Shown here in pieces: positions 54,530 to 63,217 of a DNA stretch of 64,000 nt (position 1 is the first letter of the stretch; every line of letters starts with the position of its first letter). The notes beneath the pieces were generated by a model, which saw nothing but the letters and a program-made list of their open reading frames with translations, made no database searches and was not told the origin of the DNA. Both the position numbers and the translations under genes were made by a program. This stretch comes from Corynebacterium sp. P4-C1 (GTDB taxonomy: Bacteria; Actinomycetota; Actinomycetes; Mycobacteriales; Mycobacteriaceae): positions 2,249,419 to 2,313,418 of the forward strand of contig NZ_CP129966.1 of assembly GCF_030503595.1 (NCBI RefSeq), written 5' to 3'.

Positions 54530-57295
54530 CTAGTCGTCGGAGCCAGCGCGAGCCGGGACAGCAGCCGCGGGATCATCAACCTTCAGGTCCTTGGCGGCCT
54601 GGGCGGCGACGGAGATGTCGATCTTGCCCTCGTCGGCAAGCGACGTCAGTGCCGCGACAACCATGGACTCGGCGTCGATGTTGTAGTAGCGGCGTGCGGC
54701 CTCGCGGGTGTCGGAGAAACCGAAACCGTCTGCACCGAGAACCGTGTAACGGCCCGGGACGTACGGACGGATCATCTCCTGCAGCTCGGTCGTGAAATCG
54801 CTGGTAGCGATGTACGGGCCCTCGGTCTGCTTCAGCTGCTTCGTCGCGAATGCTTCGCCCGGATCCTCGGCCGGGTTCTGGATGCGTGCCTTGTTGCGGG
54901 CAGCACCGTCGCGTGCCAGCTCGGTCCAAGACGTGACGGAGTAGACGGCAGCGCCGACGTTGTACTGGTCCTGCAGAATCTTCTGCGCGCGCAGAGCCCA
55001 CGGCATAGCCACACCGGAAGCGAGCAGGGAGACGTTGTTCTCCTTCTCCTCGCCGCGGTCGTAGAGGTAGATGCCTTTGTGCAGGCCCTCGACGTCCAGG
55101 TTCTCCGGGCGTGCCGGCTGGTGCATCGGCTCGTTGTAGACGGTGAGGTAGTACATCACGTTCTCGCCGCCGTCCGGACCGTACATGCGCTCGATGCCGC
55201 GGTTGACCAGGTACGGCATCTCGTACGCGAATGCCGGGTCGTAGGCGACGATCGACGGGTTCGTCGACGCCAGGACGTGGGAGTGGCCGTCCATGTGCTG
55301 CAGGCCCTCACCGGTCAGGGTAGTGCGGCCGGCGGTTGCGCCGATGATGAAGCCGCGGCCCATCTGGTCGCCGGCGGCCCAGAAGTTATCGCCGGTGCGT
55401 TGGAAGCCGAACATCGAGTAGAAGATGTACATCGGGATCATCGGCTCGCCGTGCGTTGCGTAGGAGGTCGCAGCGGCGATGAAGCTTCCCGAGGAACCGT
55501 CCTCATTGATGCCCTCGTGGAGGATCTGGCCCTCCGGCGCCTCACGGTAGGAGAGCTGCAGATCGTGGTCGACCGGGACGTAGTTCTGGCCCTTCGGGTT
55601 GTAGATCTTCAGGGTCGGGAACCAGGAGTCGAGACCGAAGGTGCGGGCTTCGTCCGGGATGATCGGGACGACGCGCTTGCCGATCTCCTTGTCGCGCATG
55701 AGCGCCTTGAAGGTGCGGACCAGTGCCATGGTGGTGGCGACCTTCTGCTTGCCGGAGTCCTTGAACATCGGGCGGTAGGTCTTCTCCAGGTCCGGGACCT
55801 CGAGGGGGGTGTAGTTCTCGCGGCGCTGCGGGAGCGGGCCGCCGAGCTCCTTGCGGCGCTCGAGCATGTACTTGATTTCCTCGGACTCCAGGCCCGGGTT
55901 GTAGTACGGCGGCAGGTACGGGTCCTTCTCCAGCTCCTCGTCGGAGATCGGGATTTCCTGCATGTCGCGGAAGAGCTTCAGGTCGTCGAGCGTCAGGCTC
56001 TTCATCTGGTGGGTCGAGTTGCGGCCCTCGAAGCTGTGGCCGAGGCCGTAGCCCTTGACGGTGAGCGCGAGGATGACGGTCGGCTTGCCGTTCTTGGTCT
56101 CCAGTGCCTTCTTGTATGCTGCGTAGACCTTGCGGTAGTCGTGGCCGCCGCGGCGGAGGTGCCAGATCTCCTCGTCGGACATGTCTTCGACGAGTTTTGC
56201 GGTGCGCTCGTCGCGGCCGAAGAAGTGCTCGCGGACGTAAGCGCCGTCGTTAGCCTTGAAGGTCTGGAAGTCGCCGTCCTTGGTGTTGTTCATGAGGTCG
56301 ACGAGTGCTCCGTCCTGGTCCTTCTCGAACAGCTCGTCCCACTCGCGGCCCCAAGCGATCTTGATGACGTTCCAGCCGGCACCCTTGAAGAAGGATTCGA
56401 GCTCCTGGACAATCTGGCCGTTGCCGCGCACCGGGCCGTCGAGACGCTGCAGGTTGCAGTTGACGACGAAGGTCAGGTTGTCCAACTCGTACAGGCGGGC
56501 CATCTGGAGCAGACCGCGGGATTCTGGCTCGTCCATTTCGCCGTCGCCGAGGAATGCCCAAACGTGCTGCTGGTCGGTGTCCTTGATGCCGCGGTGCTGC
56601 AGGTACTTGTTGAAGCGTGCCTGGTAGATCGCGTTCATCGGTCCGAGGCCCATGGACACGGTCGGGAACTCCCAGAACTCCGGCATGTCGTGCGGGTGCG
56701 GGTAGGACGGCATGCCCTGGCCCGGGTGGGAGTGCTGCTGGCGGAAGGCATCCATCTGCTCTTCGCTCAGGCGGCCCTCGAGGAACGCACGTGCGTACAT
56801 GCCCGGGGAAGCGTGGCCCTGCATGAAGACCTGGTCGCCACCCTGCGGGGCATCCTTACCGTGGAAGAAGTGGTTGAAGCCGACCTCGTACAGTGCCGCT
56901 GCGGAAGCGTAGGTGGAGATGTGGCCGCCGACCTTGATGCCGGGGCGCTGGGCGCGGTGCACCATGATGGCTGCGTTCCAGCGGATCCAGCGGCGGTAGC
57001 GCTTCTCCATTGCCTCGTCGCCCGGGAACTCGGGCTCGAGCTTGGTCGGGATCGTGTTGACGAAGTCAGTCGACGTCAGTGCCGGCATCGGCACGCGCTG
57101 GGCGGATGCGCGCTCAAGGAGGCGCAGCATGAGGTAGCGGGCGCGATCCGGGTCGGAGGTCTCGAGGAGACCGTCCAGGGAGTCCATCCATTCCTGGGTT
57201 TCTTCCGGGTCGGCATCGTGCAGATATGACGCGACACCGTCACGGATGACAGGGATGTTCGAATCGTTCAGCTTTTCGGGGTCAGACAAGACCAT
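54530..57295 (-). CDS. aceE: Pyruvate dehydrogenase E1 component (homodimeric)
   Basis: A 921-residue thiamine-diphosphate enzyme that decarboxylates pyruvate and acetylates the E2 lipoyl domain. The TPP motif begins [12 protein letters not shown] and ends with VVNCN about 30 residues later; GHxSPG-type motifs ([13 protein letters not shown]) and the [15 protein letters not shown] segment are conserved. ATG 57295 touches a GGAGG directly; TTG 57289 (LSDPEKLND) has the same GGAGG at the ideal six-base spacing and may be the true start. It is divergent from the DUF3052 gene by about 195 bp, as usual in corynebacteria. Confidence 0.95.
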   Translation of the reverse strand: MVLSDPEKLNDSNIPVIRDGVASYLHDADPEETQEWMDSLDGLLETSDPDRARYLMLRLLERASAQRVPMPALTSTDFVNTIPTKLEPEFPGDEAMEKRYRRWIRWNAAIMVHRAQRPGIKVGGHISTYASAAALYEVGFNHFFHGKDAPQGGDQVFMQGHASPGMYARAFLEGRLSEEQMDAFRQQHSHPGQGMPSYPHPHDMPEFWEFPTVSMGLGPMNAIYQARFNKYLQHRGIKDTDQQHVWAFLGDGEMDEPESRGLLQMARLYELDNLTFVVNCNLQRLDGPVRGNGQIVQELESFFKGAGWNVIKIAWGREWDELFEKDQDGALVDLMNNTKDGDFQTFKANDGAYVREHFFGRDERTAKLVEDMSDEEIWHLRRGGHDYRKVYAAYKKALETKNGKPTVILALTVKGYGLGHSFEGRNSTHQMKSLTLDDLKLFRDMQEIPISDEELEKDPYLPPYYNPGLESEEIKYMLERRKELGGPLPQRRENYTPLEVPDLEKTYRPMFKDSGKQKVATTMALVRTFKALMRDKEIGKRVVPIIPDEARTFGLDSWFPTLKIYNPKGQNYVPVDHDLQLSYREAPEGQILHEGINEDGSSGSFIAAATSYATHGEPMIPMYIFYSMFGFQRTGDNFWAAGDQMGRGFIIGATAGRTTLTGEGLQHMDGHSHVLASTNPSIVAYDPAFAYEMPYLVNRGIERMYGPDGGENVMYYLTVYNEPMHQPARPENLDVEGLHKGIYLYDRGEEKENNVSLLASGVAMPWALRAQKILQDQYNVGAAVYSVTSWTELARDGAARNKARIQNPAEDPGEAFATKQLKQTEGPYIATSDFTTELQEMIRPYVPGRYTVLGADGFGFSDTREAARRYYNIDAESMVVAALTSLADEGKIDISVAAQAAKDLKVDDPAAAVPARAGSDD

Positions 57296-57489
57296 CCTCC
57301 GATTTCGTGGTGTGGTTTCCACCGGCTTTTCGCACATCAGGGCGCCTTTGCTCTAGCCCTTGTGGCGCGAACTTGCGGGTGCCTACGGGATTCAAGGATA
57401 CGTTCTTTTCTCAAGTGTCGCCCGCGGGGGTAAATGTAGCTGTATCCTGGCTGTATTCTTATTCGCCATTCAAGGAGGAAGTGGAGATA

Positions 57490-57900
57490 GTGAGCGCCGC
57501 CGGTGCTGCAAACTACGTGGACAAGCTCGGTATTCACAAGGATGAGGTTGTCCAGGAGCTCGGTTGGGACGACGATTGCGACGCGTCTATTTCGGAGTCC
57601 ATTGAGGACGCGATCGGGGAGGCCTTGCTCGACGTGGACACGGATGAGCTCTGCGATGTTGTCCTGCTCTGGCACCGCGCCGACGACGAGGATCTCGTCG
57701 ATTCGCTCGTGGACGCCACGCGCAACCTCTCTGATTCCGGCCGTATCTGGCTGCTCACGCCGGGTGCCAACCAGCCCGGCGAGGTCCACCCCGGCGATAT
57801 TTCGGAGTCTGCCCAGCTCGCGGGCTTGGTGCAGACCAAGGCGGACCGCCTCGGCGACTGGCAGGGATCGTGCCTGCGCAGCGCCGGTGCGAAGCGGTAG
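57490..57900 (+). CDS. DUF3052 family protein
   Basis: A 136-residue acidic protein (VDKLGIHKDEVVQELGWDDDCD, then DVVLLWHRADDEDLVD and GRIWLLTPGANQPGEV). This actinobacterial DUF3052 family has no established biochemical role. GTG 57490 is 11 bases past AAGGAGG (57472-57478); GTG 57481 is too close. Located head-to-head with aceE, the usual place. Confidence 0.88.
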   Translation: MSAAGAANYVDKLGIHKDEVVQELGWDDDCDASISESIEDAIGEALLDVDTDELCDVVLLWHRADDEDLVDSLVDATRNLSDSGRIWLLTPGANQPGEVHPGDISESAQLAGLVQTKADRLGDWQGSCLRSAGAKR

Positions 57901-58351
57901 CGCTGCTCGGGGCTCCTCGCTTATCGACGAACCACCGCGCCCCTTTTTCCTGTGAGATTCGACACGACACCTTTTTCGACGCCATTTTCTACCCCCGTTT
58001 TGTCCGATCGTGGCCATAGCGGCACTGAATCAAAGCAGTTTGCGGGGACCTGCATGATGCCCGCTATCGTGCGTCCGGCGAGCGGAGGGGTCCAGGTGGA
58101 CCCCTGCCAGAACTCCTCAAGATTTCGCTCAGAGCTCCACCAGGGCTCCTGCACGGCCGACCAAACCTTTCCGACCGGAGAGCAAGAGACACTGACCCAT
58201 TCTCGCCAGCCACAGTTTTCGGGCGTGCTTGATCGGCGGTCCTGCGTGGTGTTTCGCGGGATCGCCGTGTCAGCGGTTGAGTAGTCGGGTTCGTCCCAGC
58301 AGTCGGGTTTGCGTCTGCAGTAGAGCAGTCGGGCTGCGCCGGGGGGTTTGT
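57901..58351. other. Intergenic region without a recognisable gene
   Basis: About 450 bp with no credible gene. The only structure that stands out is a 20-bp dyad at 58086-58105. The short frames on both strands lack start signals. Confidence 0.6.
58086..58105. repeat. Perfect 9-bp dyad
   Basis: AGGGGTCCA (58086-58094), GG, TGGACCCCT (58097-58105). Followed by no T-run. It may be an operator or recombinase site rather than a terminator. Confidence 0.7.
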
Positions 58352-59497
58352 TTATGGTCCTGCTTGTGTGCCGAAGAGTTGTTTCATGGCTCCGTAGGTG
58401 TGGCGGTTGTTCGGTACTGGTGTGCCCCTGGGCGATACCCAGGTCGGTGTTCCGGCCCTGATCTCAATCCGGCCCCTAGTCCTCTTGCCCGGGTCATCAT
58501 CGTTGGTGCGGTTGTGGTACCTGCACAGGATCGACAGGTTATCCATATTCGTCAACCCACCCCGCGACCAGGCAGTGACATGGTGGACCTCGCAGTTATC
58601 CGCCGCGTGCCGGCAGCCTGGTACCGGGCAGGTGGTGAGCACCATCCGGGCTAGATCCCGCTGCTTGGCATTGGCCAAGCGCTTGGTGTCATACAGGTTC
58701 ACTGCACCTGCCTGCGGGTGGAACACCGCGACTTCCAAGGTGGAACCGTGAAACCGCGCTAAATACTGCGCCCCGGTCATCGTGGTGCCATCGGATAACC
58801 CCAGCACCACATCATCACCATCACCGGCCAGAATCCTGGTGTAGTCATCGAGCGGGATGAGTACTACCGGGCGCGGCACCGCCGCGGCCACACCACCAGC
58901 ACCAGCACCATCGCCGTTGTTGGTGGTGGTGGTGCGGATCAGGTCGACGAACGCGTCATACATCTGGCCTGCCACCGGCCTATCCGGGCGCAGGTCACGC
59001 CGCAAGGCGAACTCCACCGCTGCTATAACGTGCTCGTCCCCGGTCACCGTCATCGTGCGGGTGTTCCTATAGGACCCGGTGAACCGCACACCCAGTGCAG
59101 GGGCACCACGCCCACCATCACCGCCTCCGTCCCCGTCACTGTTGCCGTGGTTGGGGAGGATGTCGGCGGCGTGACGTTTCAGCGTGTCGTAGGTGCCACG
59201 CACCGACAACAACGCCAGGCGCAACCCCCACTTCCCGGCATCATCAGACACGCCACGCACACAGGATTCGATGAAGACTAACTGGTCCAACGACTTCGAT
59301 GTCTCACGTGCCAGGCGCACCGCGTGGCGCTGCTTGCGGGTAAACCGTGTCGGGCCGAAATACACCTTCGCCAAACCGGACCACTTGCGTACCGTGACCG
59401 GGTTGATGCCGGCACGCACCGCCACCTGACGGTCGAACCCCGCCAGGATCCCCATCGGGGAGGATACGGAAGCGATGAAAGCGTCGAAATCGTTCAT
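58352..59497 (-). CDS. HNH endonuclease-domain protein
   Basis: A 381-residue protein of the DUF222/HNH group common in actinobacteria. The C-terminal HNH motif is intact: CPVPGCRHAADNCEVHHVTAWSRGG then NLSILCRYHNRTN (zinc-binding Cys, catalytic His pair, Asn-His). The middle has a Gly/Asp-rich linker (NGDGAGAGG). ATG 59497 is chosen; an ATG at 59509 is an alternative. Many copies of such genes exist in these genomes and their function is unknown. Confidence 0.85.
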   Translation of the reverse strand: MNDFDAFIASVSSPMGILAGFDRQVAVRAGINPVTVRKWSGLAKVYFGPTRFTRKQRHAVRLARETSKSLDQLVFIESCVRGVSDDAGKWGLRLALLSVRGTYDTLKRHAADILPNHGNSDGDGGGDGGRGAPALGVRFTGSYRNTRTMTVTGDEHVIAAVEFALRRDLRPDRPVAGQMYDAFVDLIRTTTTNNGDGAGAGGVAAAVPRPVVLIPLDDYTRILAGDGDDVVLGLSDGTTMTGAQYLARFHGSTLEVAVFHPQAGAVNLYDTKRLANAKQRDLARMVLTTCPVPGCRHAADNCEVHHVTAWSRGGLTNMDNLSILCRYHNRTNDDDPGKRTRGRIEIRAGTPTWVSPRGTPVPNNRHTYGAMKQLFGTQAGP

Positions 59498-59820
59498 GAC
59501 CCCGAACATAAAAACAACCCCGACACCACAACACACCCCCAACCCACACCTGTGGATAACCCAAGAACCACAAGGTCAACGGCATGTGGAAAACGAACAA
59601 AGAGGCCTCGACACCAAGAAGCGCCGCACCAACAAGGCACCAAAAGGCGCAGGAGCTAAACGGTGTTAGAGGAGAACCGGTTCCACGAACAGTGACAAAA
59701 CTGCGGAATCGGTGGCGGACGCGGCGGCCGAAGCTGCCGGAAGTGGGCTGAGCGAACGCCAGGTGAGCAGTGTAGAAAGAGATAGCGCCCACTGCAGCAT
59801 GGGTATGCGAAGTGGGCGAG

Positions 59821-59866
59821 TGGTGCGCCATGACGGGCTCGAACCGCCGACCTACTGGGTGTAAAC
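59821..59866 (-). repeat. 3' half of a tRNA-Val (TAC), island att remnant
   Basis: Read on minus: TTTACACCCAGT, then AGGTC, T-stem GGCGG with loop TTCGAGC and CCGTC, acceptor 3' strand ATGGCGC, A and encoded CCA at the end (59823-59821). The anticodon loop is cut just before the TAC anticodon; no 5' half precedes it. This is not a functional tRNA but the copy left by site-specific integration into a tRNA-Val gene. Confidence 0.8.
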
Positions 59867-59923
59867 AAGCCCCGCGTTAATGTCCATCTTTATCAACGCA
59901 GGTCACATGGCATTTCCGGTTGA

Positions 59924-59981
59924 GGCCACATCGGGCCGAAACAGGGGGTTGACAGCATATTGTGGTCAAAATGTGGCCACA
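59924..59981. repeat. Three TGTGG(C/T)CA motifs by the tRNA-Val remnant
   Basis: The motif occurs as GGCCACA (59924-59930, minus), TGTGGTCA (59961-59968) and the palindrome TGTGGCCACA (59972-59981). Clusters of short repeats next to an att site are often integrase arm sites. The rest of 59867-60157 has no gene. Confidence 0.4.
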
Positions 59982-60157
59982 AACCCCACCGGCCCCAAGG
60001 CAGGTTGGCAACGCTAATTCATTGACGGGGCGGTAGCTCGAACGACCTTGGAAACAGTTCAGGTTCATTGGCACCGAGAACGCGTCCCGGGTCCCGACGT
60101 TCTCAGTGACGGCCGAGATATCTTCTGGAACGCGCCAGTAGACCCAGGAGCCAACGG

Positions 60158-60400
60158 TTAATCAGCGCGTCCGGAACCTATCAACTCGATCACATCGCGG
60201 GGGAGCGGTGTAGTAACTTCGCGACCGTTCACGGAGACTACAAATTCCAAGTTGGCAGGATTAACGCTGAGATGAGCACAGACATTTTGGATTTTTTCAA
60301 CAGGTATTAAGCCCGAGATGATTTCACCCGGTTGAACTTCACGTTGGAGGTATGACCCCGGCTTGGGGAATGGGGGCGTTTCATCTAGATCGATTAACAT
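60158..60400 (-). CDS. Small hypothetical protein (80 aa), second of a pair
   Basis: ATG 60400 begins MLIDLDETPPFPKPGSYL; the product is acidic with a hydrophobic, strand-like core (EFVVSVNGREVTTPLPRDVIELIG). The start overlaps the stop of the upstream 49-codon gene (ATGTTAA), which is the reason to prefer it to GTG 60424. Lower GC than its surroundings suggests acquisition. No family recognised. Confidence 0.6.
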   Translation of the reverse strand: MLIDLDETPPFPKPGSYLQREVQPGEIISGLIPVEKIQNVCAHLSVNPANLEFVVSVNGREVTTPLPRDVIELIGSGRAD

Positions 60401-60543
60401 GCTTTCGTTATGCCTATCGGGCACAGTTCGTAAAGCTGGGGCCCAGTGTATAGCTTCATGCGGCCAGCATTGAACAATCTCAGCGCTACACGTTCTTTCC
60501 CCGCATCCGCTTCGAAAATTCCGGACACTGTTAACTCTCCCAT
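60394..60543 (-). CDS. Small hypothetical protein (49 aa), first of a pair
   Basis: Minus-strand frame from ATG 60543 with GGAG seven bases upstream. Reads MGELTVSGIFEADAGK, then ERVALRLFNAGRMK and a C-terminus with two cysteines. It overlaps the following gene by seven bases, indicating translational coupling. I do not recognise it. Confidence 0.5.
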   Translation of the reverse strand: MGELTVSGIFEADAGKERVALRLFNAGRMKLYTGPQLYELCPIGITKAC

Positions 60544-60776
60544 GGCACCACTCCGCTTCTACGAATAATGAGAGAAGTCTAGCGCTACCAGAATTGTTTG
60601 TCGGTGTTGTTCAGGGTTAAGGCTTAAGACTACTAGTTAGGCATGGTCCTGAGCGGATTATGAGTTTGTCGGTTAGGCTCGCAGGTGTTCATCTTCTTGG
60701 GGCTGAACTGACTACGGTTTGTCTGATTTCGGGGCAGTGAAGTCTCGTTATTTTGTCGATTTTGGAAGGTTTTGCT

Positions 60777-61034
60777 GTGTTGTATTTTTTGGCTGAGCAA
60801 GGTTCTGACCCGAACAATACGTGGTGGGGCATCGTACCTATTTTGCTTATTGGTGTGCCGCTTGTTATTTGGTTGTGCGCTGCGGTGTCAATCGTGCGGT
60901 CTGGTTTTGGCTGGGGCGTTAAGCTTTTGTTGATTTTGGCAGCGCTTGCATTTCCGCTCATTGGCCCTCTGCTGTGGTTTGTGGCTGGTCGGGGCACTGA
61001 GTCGAATACACAGCTAGATGTTGAGCGTGGTTGA
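60777..61034 (+). CDS. PLDc_N-domain small membrane protein
   Basis: An 85-residue protein with two membrane helices (WGIVPILLIGVPLVIWLCAAV and LLLILAALAFPLIGPLLWFVAG) in the pattern of the N-terminal domain of phospholipase D/cardiolipin synthases (P-x-x-G-P-x-x-W), but without a catalytic domain. GTG 60777 lies seven bases after GGAAGG (60764-60769). Strongly T-rich coding sequence, unlike its neighbours, suggests transfer. Confidence 0.65.
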   Translation: MLYFLAEQGSDPNNTWWGIVPILLIGVPLVIWLCAAVSIVRSGFGWGVKLLLILAALAFPLIGPLLWFVAGRGTESNTQLDVERG

Positions 61035-61108
61035 AAATCAATTCCTTGTTAGGTGATTTTAAGGAGTAGGTTTTTGCCCCCGCGGTAATAGATTCGATGC
61101 GGCCTTTA

Positions 61109-62547
61109 GAGGGTGTCAGGAAGTTTGTGTGTGAGGCTCTGATCTGAAGGAGTTTCACTGATAATGACTGCTGTGTCACCGAAGAAAGGCCATGACCCGG
61201 CGAGGGTCAACGAGATCAGCGAGAAGCTGATGGAAAATCCTGAGCTGGCCAGCCTGATCAGCGAGCTGTCGGCCTCTGCTGATGATGCAAGCGACCTGGT
61301 TAAAGGCCTGTTGCAGGCATCGATCAACGCTGGTCTGCAGGCGGAGATGGATGCGCATTTGGGCTACGGCCATGCCGACCGTAAGGCGAAGGCCCGGGTG
61401 GAAACCGCACAGGAGAGCAATCACCGCAACGGGTCGTACACCAAGACCGTCAATTCTGGGTATGGCGCGTTGGAAGTGACTATGCCGAGGGATCGTGCTG
61501 GCACGTTTGTTCCAAAGATGGTGCCGAAGGGATCCCGTCGGCTGACAGAGCTCGACGACATGATTATCTCGTTGTACGCCGGCGGGATGACCGTGCGCGA
61601 TATTCAGCACCATCTCGCCGGCACCCTGGGGGTGGATATGAGCCCAGATACGATCAGTACCATTACCGATGCGGTGTTGGATGAGGTGCTGATCTGGCAG
61701 AACAGGCAACTCGACGAGTTCTACCCAGTGATCTTCCTTGACGCGCTGCGAGTGAAGATCCGCGATGGTCACCGGGTGGTCAACAAAGCCTGCTACATAG
61801 CCATCGGTGTGGATATCGACGGCATCAAGCACATTTTAGGATTGTGGATCGCAGACAATGAAGGTGCCGCATTCTGGGCATCAGTCTGCGCAGATTTGGC
61901 CAACCGTGGCGTCCAGGACGTGTTCATCGTGTGTTGCGACGGGCTCAAAGGCCTGCCGGAAGCCGTGGAGGCAACCTGGCCGAATTCGATGGTGCAGACC
62001 TGCATCGTGCACCTGATTCGAGCTGCGAACCGGTGGGTGTCCTACCAAGACCGCAAACCCGTATCGAGGGCGCTACGTGAGATCTACACGGCCGCCAACG
62101 AGGACGCCGCCCGTGCCAGCCTGGATGCTTTCGAGGCCTCAGAGTTGGGCCGTAAATACCCGCAGTCGGTCAAAGTCTGGCGCGACGCCTGGGACCGGTT
62201 CGTGCCGTTTTTGCAGTTCCCGCCGGCGGCCCGGCGGGTGCTCTACACCACCAATTCGATCGAATCGCTGAATGCTGAACTGCGTAAAGCTACCCGTAAC
62301 CGGGGCCAATTCCCGAACGATACCGCGGCGCTGAAGACCCTATGGTTGATGATCTGCAACATCGAAGACAAGCGCGCCGCCCAGCGAGCGAAGAAGGCGA
62401 AGCGCGACATCGAATGCAACGGCTATATTGAAGGAGCGAAAGCCAACGGGTGGAAACAAGCCATCAACCAACTAGCCGTGGCGTACCCCGACCGATTCGC
62501 GGACTACTTGTAAACCAAACCCCGCACACAAACAATCGGACACTCTC
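61109..62547 (+). mobile_element. IS256-family insertion sequence, second copy
   Basis: 1,439 bp, same length and sequence as 47170-48608. The target duplication is GGCCTTTA at 61101-61108 and 62548-62555. Clean ends and exact duplication show a recent simple insertion. Confidence 0.95.
61164..62513 (+). CDS. IS256-family (Mutator) transposase
   Basis: Identical to the 449-residue transposase at 47225. The catalytic acids (FLDAL, CCDGL, IESLNAE) and the start with GAAGGAG are all retained, so the copy should be competent for transposition. Confidence 0.95.
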   Translation: MTAVSPKKGHDPARVNEISEKLMENPELASLISELSASADDASDLVKGLLQASINAGLQAEMDAHLGYGHADRKAKARVETAQESNHRNGSYTKTVNSGYGALEVTMPRDRAGTFVPKMVPKGSRRLTELDDMIISLYAGGMTVRDIQHHLAGTLGVDMSPDTISTITDAVLDEVLIWQNRQLDEFYPVIFLDALRVKIRDGHRVVNKACYIAIGVDIDGIKHILGLWIADNEGAAFWASVCADLANRGVQDVFIVCCDGLKGLPEAVEATWPNSMVQTCIVHLIRAANRWVSYQDRKPVSRALREIYTAANEDAARASLDAFEASELGRKYPQSVKVWRDAWDRFVPFLQFPPAARRVLYTTNSIESLNAELRKATRNRGQFPNDTAALKTLWLMICNIEDKRAAQRAKKAKRDIECNGYIEGAKANGWKQAINQLAVAYPDRFADYL

Positions 62548-62899
62548 GGCCTTTAGGAAGTGTGACAAACGTCTCCATCGGTCAATGTCGTAGTTGCGCA
62601 CAGCGGGCCCGTCCCGCAGCATCTCTAGCACGGGCATAAGCGTTCTCTTGCCGGTTATCCTTGACTGTGGCAAACCGCACTTCCGGCGTGGTGAATTCAG
62701 ACCATGGAACCCCCAGGCTGCCCTGATGCGTCCCGCCCGCCGAAGTATACTGGGTCTAGTGTGGTACCCAAGGTTGGCTAGCGGTTCTCCAGGTAAGCTA
62801 GGACCTCGGTTAACGTGTAGGTCTTTCGGTGGGTCTCGGGGTCTTTCTCTGAAGTGTCTTGGGTTTAGTTCCGATCATTTCTAGAGAAGGATTGGGATC

Positions 62900-63217
62900 A
62901 TGCCAAGGAAGTACAGTGACGAGTTCAAGGCCAAGGCAGTGCGTTTGGCTGGGGACCTTGTTGAGCTCGAAGGGTGTTCGAGATGGGGTGCAGCCGTAGA
63001 GATCGGTGAAAAGCTCGGCATTCCAGCGCACACGCTCAACGATTGGTTGAAGCCGAATATGGTCTCATCCGATGTTGAGGTTGGTGCCGGCGAGTCAACG
63101 GCTGACGAACTGAAGCGGCTGCGGAAAGAGTTTAAGGAGCTACGCAGGGCTAATGAGATCTTGAAAACCGCGTCAGCTTTTTTCGCGGCGGAACTCGACC
63201 GTCCCACCAGAAGATGA
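62900..63217 (+). CDS. IS3-family transposase OrfA
   Basis: A 105-residue DNA-binding protein. A helix-turn-helix (KYSDEFKAKAVRLAGDLVE ... GEKLGIPAHTLNDWLKP) is followed by a leucine-zipper-like helix LKRLRKEFKELRRANEILK. ATG 62900 follows AGAGAAGG. Near its 3' end TTTTTTCGC (about 63177) could be the slippery site for programmed -1 frameshifting into OrfB. Confidence 0.9.
   Translation: MPRKYSDEFKAKAVRLAGDLVELEGCSRWGAAVEIGEKLGIPAHTLNDWLKPNMVSSDVEVGAGESTADELKRLRKEFKELRRANEILKTASAFFAAELDRPTRR

Larger units (their letters stand above)
61059..62673 (-). pseudogene. ORF remnant interrupted by IS256
   Basis: When IS256 and one copy of the 8-bp duplication are removed, a minus-strand frame runs from about 62673 (GTPAVRNYDIDRWRRLSHFLKA-like sequence) across the join into ASNLLPRGQKPTP and a TAA at 61059-61061. 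The pieces match in frame, so the insertion split an existing ORF, or the tail of one. The upstream end is not traceable beyond about 62700. I cannot name the family. Confidence 0.45.

Noticed and set aside
55079..57229. 716-codon plus-strand ORF opposite aceE
   Set aside because: Shadow of a real gene in a high-GC genome; no domain, no start signal, and aceE is fully conserved on the minus strand.
59304..59831. 175-codon minus-strand ORF upstream of the HNH gene
   Set aside because: Overlaps the HNH gene in another frame and the rest is low-complexity with no start signal.
59877..60074. 65-codon minus-strand ORF next to the tRNA-Val remnant
   Set aside because: Cysteine-rich chance frame through repeat-like DNA without a start signal.
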